Source of the DNA: JAHFUI01 sp039931615
GTDB lineage: Bacteria > Acidobacteriota > Vicinamibacteria > Vicinamibacterales > CAVVIG01
Direction: 5' to 3'
Assembly: GCA_039931615.1 (NCBI GenBank)
Contig: JBDTRR010000024.1
Location: 10,464 to 74,463 of the forward strand
DNA: 64,000 nucleotides
Part shown: positions 16,772 to 25,573 of the stretch, one piece after another
How the letters are laid out: every line of letters begins with the position of its first letter
Numbering within the stretch: position 1 is the first letter of the stretch
The notes under the pieces: model-generated
The model's database searches: none
What the model saw: the letters and a program-made list of their open reading frames with translations, nothing else
Told to the model about the DNA's origin: nothing
Translations under genes and position numbers: made by a program

Positions 16772-18109
16772 GTGACCCGGCCGCTCTCGCGCCCGCGATC
16801 CCCGACCAGGGGACTGCTGCTCGGGCTGATCATCACCCTGGCGGCAGTGACAGCGTACTCCCTCTACGTCACCAGCCAGATCACCGGCCTGCGCGAGCTG
16901 CAGCGCGGGCTGGCGGACCGCAACCGGCAGGACTCCCTCCAGCTGCTGCGCATCCAGAACGATCTCAACTCGCTCGGCCTGGCCATGCGCGACATGCTGG
17001 ACGCCGACGAGCCGTACCCGCTGACCGCCTGGTCGGCGCAGTTCGACCGCCTGCGCGCCGAGCTCGATAGCGCGTTGAAGCGCGAGCAGGAAGTGGCGGT
17101 CGCGCGCCGGACGCCGGAGCAGCAGCGCTACCTCGCCACGTCACTGGCGCAGTTCTGGGATGCCGCCGACCGCATCTTCGCGCTCGCCGGCAACGGCCAG
17201 GAGGCCGAGGCGCGCGTCCAGATCAGGCTGTCGCTCCAGGCGCGCCAGGCGGCGCTCAGCACGGCGGTCGCCCGCCTGCTGGTCGAGAACAACGGGAGCG
17301 AGGAGCAGACCGCTCAGCGCGTCCAGGACATCTACGATCGCGTCCAGCGCCAGGTCTACTGGCTGCTGTCGGCGGTCCTGATCGCGATCGTGCTGACCAG
17401 CCTCTACCTGATTCGATCCAACCGCCGGCTGTTCGCCGAGATCGGATCACTGTCCGCCCAGCGCGGCGAACTGGTGCAGCGTCTGATCGCCGCCCGCGAG
17501 TCGACGCTCCATCACATCTCGCGCGAGCTGCACGATGAGTTCGGGCAGATTCTGACCGCGATGGGCGCGATGCTGGGGCGCGCCGGCCGTCACGCGCCGG
17601 AGGGATCGCCGCTGCGCGCCGAACTGCGCGAGGTCCGCGAACTGGCGCAATCGACGCTCGACAACGTGCGCAGCCTGTCACAGGCGCTGCATCCGTCGAT
17701 CCTCGACGAGACCGGGCTGGAGAGCGCGATCGAATGGTATCTGCCGACCGTCGAGAAACAGGTCGGCCTGACCATCGCTTATCAGCGCGCCGGGCCGGCG
17801 CTGCCGGTCAACGGCACGGCGGCGATTCACGTCTACCGCGTGCTGCAGGAAGCGCTCAACAACGTCGCCCGCCACTCGGGGGCCGACCGCGCCTGGGTGC
17901 GGCTGACGCAGGACGCCGGCATCCTCGAGCTGGAGGTCGAAGATCATGGCAAGGGGCTCGGTCCGACTCCGGGGCGCGGACTGGGCGTCGTCGCGATGCG
18001 GGAGCGGGCGGAACTGCTGGGCGGAGCGATCGAATTCCTCGTCCCGGCCACCGGCGGCACGCTGGTGCGATTGAGGGTACCGTTGGAGGCGGCGGAAGGC
18101 ACGCCCTGA
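16772..18109 (+). CDS. Sensor histidine kinase, NarX/DesK type (HisKA_3)
   Basis: 445 residues from GTG. One membrane segment at residues about 14-32, an extracytoplasmic helical sensor region with coiled-coil character, a second segment near residues 193-213, then HisKA_3 with the phospho-acceptor His in SRELHDEFGQ and a HATPase_c domain (LQEALNNVARHSGA, EDHGKGLG, GLGVVAMRERAELLGG). The response regulator starts 2 bp after its stop, so the two form a pair. The ligand is unknown; the sensor part resembles the four-helix type used by methyl-accepting proteins. Confidence 0.9.
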   Translation: MTRPLSRPRSPTRGLLLGLIITLAAVTAYSLYVTSQITGLRELQRGLADRNRQDSLQLLRIQNDLNSLGLAMRDMLDADEPYPLTAWSAQFDRLRAELDSALKREQEVAVARRTPEQQRYLATSLAQFWDAADRIFALAGNGQEAEARVQIRLSLQARQAALSTAVARLLVENNGSEEQTAQRVQDIYDRVQRQVYWLLSAVLIAIVLTSLYLIRSNRRLFAEIGSLSAQRGELVQRLIAARESTLHHISRELHDEFGQILTAMGAMLGRAGRHAPEGSPLRAELREVRELAQSTLDNVRSLSQALHPSILDETGLESAIEWYLPTVEKQVGLTIAYQRAGPALPVNGTAAIHVYRVLQEALNNVARHSGADRAWVRLTQDAGILELEVEDHGKGLGPTPGRGLGVVAMRERAELLGGAIEFLVPATGGTLVRLRVPLEAAEGTP

Positions 18110-18111
18110 AC

Positions 18112-18741
18112 ATGGCCGAGACGATCACCGTTCTGCTCGCCGACGATCACAGCCTGGTGCGGCGCGGTTTCCGGCGTCTGCTCGAAGACGACCCGTCGAT
18201 CGTCGTCGTCGGCGAGGCGAGCGGCGGCGAGCAGGCGATCCAGCTCGCGGCGGAGCTGCAGCCTCGGGTCATCGTCATGGACTGCGCCATGCCGGGCACC
18301 AGCGGGCTGATCGCGACCCGCCGGATCCTCGAGCACGCCCCGGGCATCGCCATCCTGATGCTCAGCATGCACGCCGAGGAGACGCTGGTCCGCCAGGCGA
18401 TGGAGGCCGGGGCGCGCGGCTATATCCTCAAGAGCGCGCTCGACCTCGACCTGGCGGCGGCGGTGCATCGGGTCGCCGCCGGGGAAACCGTGCTCGACCC
18501 CGCGGTGTCGCGGCCGCCGTCACTGAAAGGCGAACGCACGCACGGGCTGACGCCGCGTGAACTCCAGGTGCTGCAGCTGATCTGCGACGGCCACTCGAAT
18601 CGCGAGATCGCCCGGAAACTGGCGCTGAGTGCCAACACGGTCGCGGTCCATCGCGCCAACATCATGAGCGCGCTCGACATCCACAAGACGGCGGAACTGG
18701 TCGTCTACGCGATCCACCACGGCCTGGTCACCCTGCCGTGA
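18112..18741 (+). CDS. NarL/LuxR-type response regulator
   Basis: 209 residues. Receiver domain 1-125 (LLADDHSLVRRGF, phospho-Asp in VIVMDCAMPG, Lys in YILKSALD) and a C-terminal LuxR helix-turn-helix (LTPRELQVLQLICDG, NREIARKLALSANTVAVHR). It is the partner of the upstream kinase and acts as a DNA-binding regulator. Its TGA overlaps the GTG of the next gene (GTGA at 18738-18741), so expression of the ASPIC/UnbV protein is coupled to the regulator. Confidence 0.92.
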   Translation: MAETITVLLADDHSLVRRGFRRLLEDDPSIVVVGEASGGEQAIQLAAELQPRVIVMDCAMPGTSGLIATRRILEHAPGIAILMLSMHAEETLVRQAMEAGARGYILKSALDLDLAAAVHRVAAGETVLDPAVSRPPSLKGERTHGLTPRELQVLQLICDGHSNREIARKLALSANTVAVHRANIMSALDIHKTAELVVYAIHHGLVTLP

Positions 18742-20417
18742 ACCGGCGCGCCTTCATCGAGCGGACCGCCGGCGCCGGACTGGCGGCGGCCTGGCCAGCG
18801 GGCGCCGCGGCGCAGGCGCCGCCACTGGGCTTCCGGCTGACGAACGTCACCGGCGCGGCCGGCATCGACTTCCAGCACAACAACGGCGCCTACGGTGGCC
18901 GGCTGTTGCCCGAGACGCTGGGATCGGGGTGCGCGTTTCTCGACTACGACGCCGATGGCTGGTTGGATATCCTGCTGGTCAACGGCATGGACTGGCCCGG
19001 CCACGGCCGCCGCCGCTCGACGCTGCGCCTGTTCCGCAACAACCGCAACGGCACGTTCACCGATGTGACGCGCCGCGCCGGCCTCGAGGTCGAGATCTAC
19101 GGGATGGGAATCGCCGTCGGCGATTTCAACAACGACGGCTATCCCGATCTCTTCATCAGCTGCGTCGGACAGAACCGGCTGTTCCGCAATACGGGCCAGG
19201 GCACGTTCCTCGACGTCACCCGATCGAGCGGGCTCGGCCGCCGCGTCGGGCTCAGCACCTCGGCGCTGTGGTTCGACTTCGACCGTGACGGCCTGCTCGA
19301 TCTGTTCGTCTGCAACTACGTCAAGTGGTCGGCCGAACACGACGTCTTCTGCAGCCTCGACGGAAAGCAGAAATCGTACTGCACGCCGGAAGCGTACCGC
19401 GGCGACAGCTGCTGGCTGTTCCGCAACCGCGGCAACGGCACCTTCGAGGACGTCACCGCCACCAGCGGCGTCTTCGACTCGAGCTCGAAGGCGCTCGGCG
19501 TGGCGATGCTCGACGACGACCGGGACGGCTGGCCCGACCTGTTCGTCGCCAACGACACCCAGCCGAACAAGCTCTACCGCAACCTGCGCAACGGCCGGTT
19601 CAAGGAGGTGGCGCTCGGCGCCGGCCTGGCCTTGAGCGCGGAAGGAAAAGCGCGCGCCGGCATGGGGGTCGACGTCGGCGACTTCGACGGCTCCGGCCGG
19701 CCCGGCCTGGCCATCACGAATTTCGACAACGAGATGATCGGTCTGTATCGGGCGACCGGCGCCGGCATCTACGAGGACGTCGCGACGCGGGCCGGCATCG
19801 GCCAACCGTCGCGCAGCACGCTCGGTTTCGGCTGCGCCTTCGTCGACCTCGATCTGGACGGCGCGCTGGATCTGGTCGTCGCCAACGGCCACATCGACGA
19901 GACCGTCCGCAACATCCGCGGCAACACCGGGTACGCCCAGCCGCCGCACCTGTTCCTGAACCAGGGCAACGGGACGTTTCGCGATGTCGCGGCGGCGGCC
20001 GGCGCCGATTTCGTGCAGCCCCGGGTCGGACGGGGGCTCGCCTGCGGCGACTTCGACCGCGACGGCGACGTCGACCTGCTGATCACGACAAACAATGGTC
20101 CGGCGGCGCTGTTCCGCAACGATCAGCTCGGCGGCAACCGCAGTCTCAGGTTCCGTCTCGTCGGCACGAAATCGAATCGCGATGCCATCGGCGCGTCGGT
20201 GCGGCTGTTCGACAACGGCGCGTCCCAGTCCCGTCTGGTGAAGAGCGGATCGAGCTATCTGTCGCAATCGGAACTGACGGTGACATTCGGCACCGGCCGC
20301 CGCGATCGCGTCGATCGGGTGGTCGTCGATTGGCCGAGCGGGCGGACCGAAGAGTTCAAGGGACTCGCCACCGGCCGCACCTACGAGATCGTCGAAGGCA
20401 AGGGCCTCACACCTTAG
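18738..20417 (+). CDS. Exported FG-GAP/VCBS repeat protein with ASPIC/UnbV C-terminal domain
   Basis: 559 residues from a GTG start in a 4-bp overlap with the regulator. The N terminus NRRAFIERTAGAGLAAAWPAG has a twin-arginine-like pattern and predicts export. The body is an integrin-like beta-propeller built of repeats with Asp-rich calcium loops (DYDADGWLDILLVN, DFNNDGYPDLFIS, DFDRDGLLDLFVCN, DLDLDGALDLVVAN, DFDRDGDVDLLITT). The last about 70 residues match ASPIC/UnbV (DAIGASVRLFDNG, SQSELTVTFGTG, VDWPSGRTEEF). Such proteins are abundant in Acidobacteriota and Planctomycetota; function is not established. Coupling to a two-component system is noteworthy. Confidence 0.88.
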   Translation: MNRRAFIERTAGAGLAAAWPAGAAAQAPPLGFRLTNVTGAAGIDFQHNNGAYGGRLLPETLGSGCAFLDYDADGWLDILLVNGMDWPGHGRRRSTLRLFRNNRNGTFTDVTRRAGLEVEIYGMGIAVGDFNNDGYPDLFISCVGQNRLFRNTGQGTFLDVTRSSGLGRRVGLSTSALWFDFDRDGLLDLFVCNYVKWSAEHDVFCSLDGKQKSYCTPEAYRGDSCWLFRNRGNGTFEDVTATSGVFDSSSKALGVAMLDDDRDGWPDLFVANDTQPNKLYRNLRNGRFKEVALGAGLALSAEGKARAGMGVDVGDFDGSGRPGLAITNFDNEMIGLYRATGAGIYEDVATRAGIGQPSRSTLGFGCAFVDLDLDGALDLVVANGHIDETVRNIRGNTGYAQPPHLFLNQGNGTFRDVAAAAGADFVQPRVGRGLACGDFDRDGDVDLLITTNNGPAALFRNDQLGGNRSLRFRLVGTKSNRDAIGASVRLFDNGASQSRLVKSGSSYLSQSELTVTFGTGRRDRVDRVVVDWPSGRTEEFKGLATGRTYEIVEGKGLTP

Positions 20418-20432
20418 CGGGCAACGAGATCC

Positions 20433-20807
20433 TCAAACGCGATCTGACGACCTCGCGTGCGCCGCGTGGCGTTCCCCCAGGAGGCTCCCGGCCAGCGCCG
20501 CAGCCCCCCAGACGGCGACGGCCGCCGCGCCGAGTGCCACCCCCGGGCTCCGCTCACGGAGGCGAATCGCGTCGTGCAGGTCGCTCGCCAGCCGCATGCC
20601 GAGCGCCAGCGGGCCGCCACCCCTGAGGAGCATTGCCCCGACGATGAGGTCGCGAGCGCCGAGCATACGGCCGAGATCAGGATCGTCGCCCATCAACCCG
20701 GTCAGGCTGCGCGGATGGACAACGCCCCAGACTCCGAACGCAAGAGAGCCGAGGCCGAACAGTTTCACCGAACCGTCTACAAAGTTCATGATGATGGTCA
20801 GCAGCAT
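20433..20807 (-). CDS. Small membrane protein of unknown function
   Basis: About 124 residues from ATG 20807; 20831 and 20789 are other possible starts. Three to four hydrophobic segments (VKLFGLGSLAFGVWG, LIVGAMLLRGGGPLALG, VALGAAAVAVWGAAALAG). The central GARDLIVGAMLL block recalls DUF4267-type small membrane proteins, but the match is from memory only. It is convergent with the ASPIC/UnbV gene, 15 bp away, and lies just downstream of arfB on the same strand. Confidence 0.6.
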   Translation of the reverse strand: MLLTIIMNFVDGSVKLFGLGSLAFGVWGVVHPRSLTGLMGDDPDLGRMLGARDLIVGAMLLRGGGPLALGMRLASDLHDAIRLRERSPGVALGAAAVAVWGAAALAGSLLGERHAAHARSSDRV

Positions 20808-20858
20808 CCGGGTCAGGGTTCGTCCGGGCAAGGCCCAGGGGCACGTCGGTCGGATGGG

Positions 20859-21281
20859 CTACTCTTGACCGCGTCCTCCAGGGCCACGCTGGGCCTTGAC
20901 GGCGCTCCGCAGCTTCTTGGACGCCAGCCGCTTCTCGCGCGCGCCCGGTCGCGGCTTGGTCGGCCGGCGCCGCTTCGGCCGGCGCGCCGCCTGCTGCAAC
21001 AGCACCAGCAGGCGCGCCCGCGCCGCCTCACGGTTCTGCGACTGCGTGCGGTGCTCGCGGCTGTCGATCAGCAGCACGCCGCCCGCCGTCACCCGCTTCC
21101 CTCCCAGCACGATCAAGCGCTCCTTGACGTCCGGCGGCAGCGAGGAATGGCCGATGTCGAAGCGCAGTTCGACAGCCGTGGTGACCTTGTTGACGTTCTG
21201 GCCTCCCGGCCCGGACGCCCGGACGAAGTGCTCCTCCATTTCGCGGTCGTGGACGACGATGGTATCGGTGACGCGGAGCAT
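20859..21281 (-). CDS. arfB: Alternative ribosome-rescue factor B (peptidyl-tRNA hydrolase, YaeJ type)
   Basis: 140 residues from ATG 21281; a GTG at 21293 is possible. The GGQ motif lies in ASGPGGQNVNKV, near residue 25, and there is no codon-recognition domain. The Lys/Arg-rich C-terminal tail (RPKRRRPTKPRPGAREKR onward) is what ArfB inserts into the mRNA channel of stalled ribosomes. The HSSLP loop and DSREHRTQSQNREAA region also fit. It hydrolyses peptidyl-tRNA on non-stop ribosomes in the cytosol. Confidence 0.9.
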   Translation of the reverse strand: MLRVTDTIVVHDREMEEHFVRASGPGGQNVNKVTTAVELRFDIGHSSLPPDVKERLIVLGGKRVTAGGVLLIDSREHRTQSQNREAARARLLVLLQQAARRPKRRRPTKPRPGAREKRLASKKLRSAVKAQRGPGGRGQE

Positions 21282-21378
21282 TCTAGTACCCACGCTACCA
21301 TTTCCTGCGGGTCACTGATTCCACGAAAAGGGGTCGGGTGTAAAATGACCACCGGTGCTCAAGCTCAAGGAGGATGAC

Positions 21379-21783
21379 GTGAAGCGTGTGCGGATGTTTA
21401 CTTTGCTGACTCTGCTGGCGTGTCTCGCCGTCGCGGCCACGGCGGCGGCGCAATTCGGACATCCCTTGAAAGGCACCTGGAGCGGCGACTGGGGTCCCGA
21501 CAAGAACAACCGGACCCACCTGTTGATCGAGATCAAGTGGGACGGGAAGGCGTTGACGGGAACGTTGAATCCCGGCCCGGACGCCGCACCGCTGCAGAAT
21601 CTGACGGTCAACCCGGAGAGCTGGATCGTCCATTTCGAAGCCGATGCCAAGGACGCCTCCGGCAAGGCGGTCCGCTCAATCGTCGACGGAAAGGTCGAGA
21701 ACCTGGGCGCCTACGACCGGATCATCACGGGTACCTGGAGTCAGGCCTCTACGAAGGGCGACTTCAAGATCACGATGAACTGA
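21379..21783 (+). CDS. Small secreted protein of unknown function
   Basis: 134 residues from GTG 21379, chosen because AAGGAGG stands at 21367-21373 and the protein then begins with a signal peptide (MFTLLTLLACLAVAATAAAQ). The mature part is a small beta-rich domain (LKGTWSGDWGPD, ALTGTLNPGPDAAP, IVDGKVENLG, IITGTWSQASTKGDF), reminiscent of lipocalin-like repeats of GTWSG pattern. No function known to me. A rho-independent terminator follows at once. Confidence 0.72.
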   Translation: MKRVRMFTLLTLLACLAVAATAAAQFGHPLKGTWSGDWGPDKNNRTHLLIEIKWDGKALTGTLNPGPDAAPLQNLTVNPESWIVHFEADAKDASGKAVRSIVDGKVENLGAYDRIITGTWSQASTKGDFKITMN

Positions 21784-21810
21784 TTGCGAACAGGGTTGGT
21801 TCGAACAGAG

Positions 21811-21852
21811 GCGGGTCTCGCGCTTTTCTTTGCGCGGGGACCCGCCTTTTTC
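21811..21852 (+). terminator. Rho-independent terminator
   Basis: GCGGGTC (21811-21817) pairs with GACCCGC (21839-21845), with inner pairing of CGCGC and GCGCG around a TTTTCTTT loop, followed by CTTTTTC. It lies 28 bp after the stop of the small secreted protein. Confidence 0.75.
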
Positions 21853-21890
21853 TTTGCGCGGGCGGGGCTGGTAAGTCTAGCTGCGGGGAG

Positions 21891-22958
21891 CTACTTGCCG
21901 GAGAACACCGGCTGCCCGAAATCGTCAGTGAGACGCTGCAGGTACTTGTTGTTCTCCTGGCAGATGTATTCGGACAGTTCCCCGTTGGCCGTCCACGGGA
22001 TATCCCACGCCACGGTGAATGGCCTGGTATAGGCGCCGAGGTCGTCGATCATGGCCTCGTAGTGGAGGGTGCCCTTGTTGGGCCGCGAGAACCGCTCCAC
22101 CACGTGGAGCATGTCGGTGTGCGGATGGCCGAAGTAGTCGAGCCAGGTTCCTTCGTTGAAGCCGACGACGTCGACGACGAGGGTGTCGCCTTCCCAGCGG
22201 CCGACCGAGTGGCCGAGGTAAGTCGGGTTGAGGGCGTCTCCCTTGGGATGCTCGCGGCCATCCATGAAGATCTCGCGCCAGATGTGCGTGGCGCCCTCGA
22301 AGATCATGATGATCCGCTTCTGATCGGGCAGCTGGATGATCTCGGCGGGATACGGAGTCGCCATCATCCGCGGGCCGCCCGGTGGCAGGCAATAGCCTTC
22401 GGGGTCGTATTTCGAGAGATTCTTCGAGTTGTAGTCGTAGACGGCCGCGGCCCACGGCTGGAACGGCACCCACGGCTCTGCCTTCGCGCCGCCACGTCCG
22501 CCGCCGCCCCCGCCTTCGCCACCACCCAATGGTGCGGCGCCGCGGGCGGCCGGAGCCGCCCCGCGGCCTTCGCCCGCCGCTGGCGCTGCGGTACCACCCC
22601 CGCCTCGGCGTCCCGCCGGCGGTGCGAGCAGCTGCCCATCGGGGCCGATCGCCCGGGCGCCCATGTTGGTGATGTACGGAACGCTCCAGATGCCCTTTTC
22701 ACCGGGCACTCGTCCGAGATTGATCGTGCCGTCGGCCAGTCGCGGAGTCGGTTCGGGTGGTCCCGCCTGACGGCCGCGGCCGCCCGCAGGAGCCTGCGCT
22801 GCAGGCTGTGCTGGAGCTTGGGCTGGAGCTTGGGCAGGAGCTTGAGTTGAAACGGCCACGACTGACAACACCATCGTCGCGGCCGTCGCAACTGCCAACT
22901 GGCCGATCACACGAGTTACCACCCTGAGCCTCCGTCGCGACAGATGACGATCGCGCAC
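21891..22958 (-). CDS. Secreted protein of unknown function (GxW beta-rich paralogue 2) with PAQ repeat linker
   Basis: 355 residues. Signal peptide with VIGQLAVATAATMVLSVVAV; a start a few codons downstream is possible. Residues about 40-75 are low complexity built from APAQ units, and a second Gly/Ala-rich tract lies around residues 125-165. The conserved part has GIWSVPYITNM, then EGDTLVVDVVGFNEGTWLD, GHPHTDMLHVVERF, MIDDLGAYTRPFTVAW and a C-terminal YICQENNKYLQRL. Landmarks match the paralogues at 3487-4290 and 23677-24543. Function unknown; location outside the cytoplasm is predicted. Confidence 0.75.
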   Translation of the reverse strand: MRDRHLSRRRLRVVTRVIGQLAVATAATMVLSVVAVSTQAPAQAPAQAPAQPAAQAPAGGRGRQAGPPEPTPRLADGTINLGRVPGEKGIWSVPYITNMGARAIGPDGQLLAPPAGRRGGGGTAAPAAGEGRGAAPAARGAAPLGGGEGGGGGGRGGAKAEPWVPFQPWAAAVYDYNSKNLSKYDPEGYCLPPGGPRMMATPYPAEIIQLPDQKRIIMIFEGATHIWREIFMDGREHPKGDALNPTYLGHSVGRWEGDTLVVDVVGFNEGTWLDYFGHPHTDMLHVVERFSRPNKGTLHYEAMIDDLGAYTRPFTVAWDIPWTANGELSEYICQENNKYLQRLTDDFGQPVFSGK

Positions 22959-23001
22959 GATCCGAGAAGCCGCGTCGACGGCCCGGTGCCGCCGTGTTTG
23001 C

Positions 23002-23045
23002 GGCCCGGCGAAGCCGTCCTTAAGGCCCGGCGAAGCCGTACTTAA
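23002..23045. repeat. 22-bp tandem direct repeat, two copies
   Basis: GGCCCGGCGAAGCCGTCCTTAA (shown here as GGCCCGGCGAAGCC plus GTCCTTAA) at 23002-23023 is repeated at 23024-23045 with one change. The second copy contains the TAA stop of the DUF6152-like gene on the minus strand. Confidence 0.8.
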
Positions 23046-23440
23046 GGCGTCGTGCCCTGGCTCGACGCCGCGAACATCCGCTTGCCGTTCAGCATGACGG
23101 TGCGGGCGTTGCCGATGTTGCTGCCGTCTTTCGCGCGGCTGCCCTCGACGATCACGACGTCGCCGATCTTCATCGAGTTGCGGGTCCAGCCCTGACGCAT
23201 CAGGCCGTTCGGGCTGCCCATTTCCATGCCCCAGTTCGCCACCTTGCCGGTCGCGTCATCCTTGACGTCGATGTAGAAATACGCGTGCGGATTCATCCAC
23301 TCGATCTTCGTCACCGTGCCGGTGACCTTGATCGGTTTGTTCGCGTCGAATTCGGCCGCAAACGAATGATGTGCAACCATCGGTACGCCGGACAGCAGTA
23401 CGGCGATACCCGCAGCGAACATTGCCAACTTGATCTTCAT
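23042..23440 (-). CDS. DUF6152-like exported protein
   Basis: 132 residues from ATG 23440, chosen over a longer frame because GGAGGG precedes it and the protein then starts with a signal peptide (MKIKLAMFAAGIAVLLSG). The mature domain begins HHSFAAEFDANKPI and has VTGTVTKIEWMNPHAYFYIDV, a pattern I associate with DUF6152, a small OB-like exported domain common in Acidobacteriota and Proteobacteria. No enzymatic role is known. In this phylum it is often found beside the GxW proteins, two of which flank it here. Confidence 0.75.
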   Translation of the reverse strand: MKIKLAMFAAGIAVLLSGVPMVAHHSFAAEFDANKPIKVTGTVTKIEWMNPHAYFYIDVKDDATGKVANWGMEMGSPNGLMRQGWTRNSMKIGDVVIVEGSRAKDGSNIGNARTVMLNGKRMFAASSQGTTP

Positions 23441-23676
23441 CGATCCCTCCATACTGATGTGGTCAGACTCGCCCGAATTGTACACCGCTTCCGGTTCAGT
23501 CGGCGGCAAATCTCGACGTCCGCGCGCGACTATTTTCGTAGGTCCGTGCCCGGGTGTCAAACCAGAATTTACCAGTTGACATGAAAACCCGCCCGAAGCT
23601 GCCGGCCGGCATCATCGCCAGACCTCTTGACGCTATGATCTCCGTGCCCGAGCCTGCGATCAGCAAGGAGCCACCC

Positions 23677-24543
23677 GTGATCAAGCCGCCCGTGACCAAG
23701 GCAATAAACCTCCTGCCCGCAATCGCCGCCGCCCTGGCGTTGGCAGTCTCAAGCACCGGCGGCCTTGCGATCGGCGCGCAAACCGCCCGCCCCGACGCCA
23801 ATGCCGCGGCCCCGGCCCCACGTCTCGCGAACGGCCGCCCCGATCTGACCGGCGTGTGGATGCCGCCCTACGTGCCGGACATGACCCGGAGCGCTCGTGA
23901 CCAGCGCGGGTACGCCGAGCCGCCGTTCTCGCCCGCGGACACGCCGCAGGCCCGGCAGGCGATCTACGCCAGGGGTAACCGGGCCGAGTTGCCGTTCACC
24001 GCCTGGGGCCTCCAGGATTGGTCGGCCTATGACGCCGCCGACGGCGACTACACCGGCAGCTGCCTGCCCTACGGCCTGACGCGCTCCTTCAACGCCCCCT
24101 ACCCCTACCAGATCCTGCAGAGCGATCAGTCGCTTGCGGTGCTGTTCGAGCTCAACACCTGGCACCACCTGATTACCTTCGCCGACCGCCATCCCGCCGA
24201 ACTCGATCCGACCTGGTTCGGCCACTCCATCGGACGCTGGGACGAAGACACGCTGGTCGTCGACACCATCGGCTTCAACGGCTACACCCGTCTCGACACC
24301 ATCGGCCACCCGCACAGCGCCGCGCTTCACGTCACCCAGACCTTCGCCCGTACCGATGCCGACCACATCGCCTACACCGTGACGATCGACGACCCGAAGA
24401 CGTACACGAAGACGTGGAACAACGAGCGCGTCCTGACGCGGCTCAAGACGCCGCTGCTCGAGTACTCATGCGAAGAGAACAACAAGAGCCTGTGGGACGG
24501 CCGGATCAAGGCGTGGACGCCGCCGTGGGCGACGAAGAAATAA
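23677..24543 (+). CDS. Secreted protein of unknown function (GxW beta-rich paralogue 3)
   Basis: 288 residues from GTG 23677, chosen because AAGGAG stands at 23665-23670 and a signal peptide follows (INLLPAIAAALALAVSSTGG). The mature protein has RLANGRPDLTGVWMPPY, then WDEDTLVVDTIGFNGYTRLD, GHPHSAALHVTQTF, IDDPKTYTKTWNNE and LEYSCEENNKSLWDG, matching the other two paralogues in order and spacing. It is divergent from the DUF6152-like gene; the 236-bp gap should hold both promoters, though no strong boxes were recognised. Confidence 0.75.
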   Translation: MIKPPVTKAINLLPAIAAALALAVSSTGGLAIGAQTARPDANAAAPAPRLANGRPDLTGVWMPPYVPDMTRSARDQRGYAEPPFSPADTPQARQAIYARGNRAELPFTAWGLQDWSAYDAADGDYTGSCLPYGLTRSFNAPYPYQILQSDQSLAVLFELNTWHHLITFADRHPAELDPTWFGHSIGRWDEDTLVVDTIGFNGYTRLDTIGHPHSAALHVTQTFARTDADHIAYTVTIDDPKTYTKTWNNERVLTRLKTPLLEYSCEENNKSLWDGRIKAWTPPWATKK

Positions 24544-24548
24544 CCAGA

Positions 24549-24588
24549 AATGCAGAGTGCGGAATGCGACATGCAGAATGAGATGCGG
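24549..24588. repeat. ATGCAGAATG-type dispersed repeat
   Basis: ATGCAGAGTGCGGAATGCGA followed by CATGCAGAATGAGATGCGG is the reverse-sense version of the tract at 12727-12776. It fills the short gap between two convergent genes. Confidence 0.6.
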
Positions 24589-24599
24589 ACGGTTGCGCA

Positions 24600-25547
24600 C
24601 TACGAGCGAGGCGGCTGGTTCAACGTCCTGAGCGCCTCGATCACCTCCCGATACGTCGCGGGGCCGTCCGGACCGAACTGCGCCCGCAGATTCGTCCCGG
24701 CCACCCAATCCTGCCGGCGCGCCGTCGCCTCCGCCATGATCGGGTCGATGCCGATCGTCCGTAGCGTCTCCGCCACTTCTTCCATCTCGCGCGCGCGCCG
24801 CGCGCCGTGGACGACGACGCGTCCGGTCATGTAGTCGGCGAGCTTGGTCCAGTCGATCCCCGGAAAGCTCTCGGCGAGCGAGGCGAAGACAAGCTGGTCG
24901 GCGCCGAACTCGGTCGCGGCAAGCACGCACTCGACCAGCAGCGCTTCGAGACCCTTGACCACGATGCTCCGGCACATCTTCACTGCCGCGGCGCTGCCAA
25001 TCGCGGCCGCCGGCAGGACCTCGAGCCGCATCCCGAACGGCGTCATCGTTTCGGCGAACAGCCGTGCCGCCGCACCGCCCAGCAGCATCGGCACCCGATG
25101 CCCGTACGGCAGGACCGGCGCCATCACCGCCGCCTCGACGAACCGCGCGCCGCTGGCGTCGACCACCTCCCCAATCTGCCGCTTCAACGCCGGCGAGACC
25201 GAATTGAGATCGACGTAGATGTGATCCGGCCGCAGAAAAGGGGTCGTCTGCCGCGCCGCGTCCAGCGCCGAGCTCGAGGTCACCGTCGAGAACAGGATGC
25301 CGGCGGTTCGCGCCAGCTCCCCGGATGAGCCGACCAGCGTGGCGCCGCTGGACGAAGCGCGCGCCTGGAATCGGGCCGACAGCTCCGGCGTTGCCGCGGC
25401 GATGTCGAAGGCAACGACCCGCTCGATGCCGGCGCGGCGCAGGCCGCCGGCGATCGTCGATCCCGCTTCGCCGAAGCCGATGAACCCGATGGTCGGATGC
25501 CCGGTCGTGGAATGACTGCTCACAGTTGAAAACGGAGGTGCCGGCAT
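24600..25547 (-). CDS. 6PGDH-like NAD(P)-dependent oxidoreductase with DUF1932 C-terminal domain
   Basis: 315 residues. N-terminal Rossmann domain with IGFIGFGEAGSTIAGGL (dinucleotide loop), and VDLNSVSPALKRQIGE, the substrate-site block of the 3-hydroxyisobutyrate/6-phosphogluconate dehydrogenase group. The all-helical C-terminal domain (AAVKMCRSIVVKGLEALLVE) matches DUF1932. The reaction is likely oxidation of a 3-hydroxyacid. It is on the same strand as the aromatic cluster but separated from it by a 178-bp gap with a repeat, so membership is possible, not shown. Confidence 0.78.
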   Translation of the reverse strand: MPAPPFSTVSSHSTTGHPTIGFIGFGEAGSTIAGGLRRAGIERVVAFDIAAATPELSARFQARASSSGATLVGSSGELARTAGILFSTVTSSSALDAARQTTPFLRPDHIYVDLNSVSPALKRQIGEVVDASGARFVEAAVMAPVLPYGHRVPMLLGGAAARLFAETMTPFGMRLEVLPAAAIGSAAAVKMCRSIVVKGLEALLVECVLAATEFGADQLVFASLAESFPGIDWTKLADYMTGRVVVHGARRAREMEEVAETLRTIGIDPIMAEATARRQDWVAGTNLRAQFGPDGPATYREVIEALRTLNQPPRS

Positions 25548-25573
25548 GCAGACGGCCGACGGCTCACCCCCCT

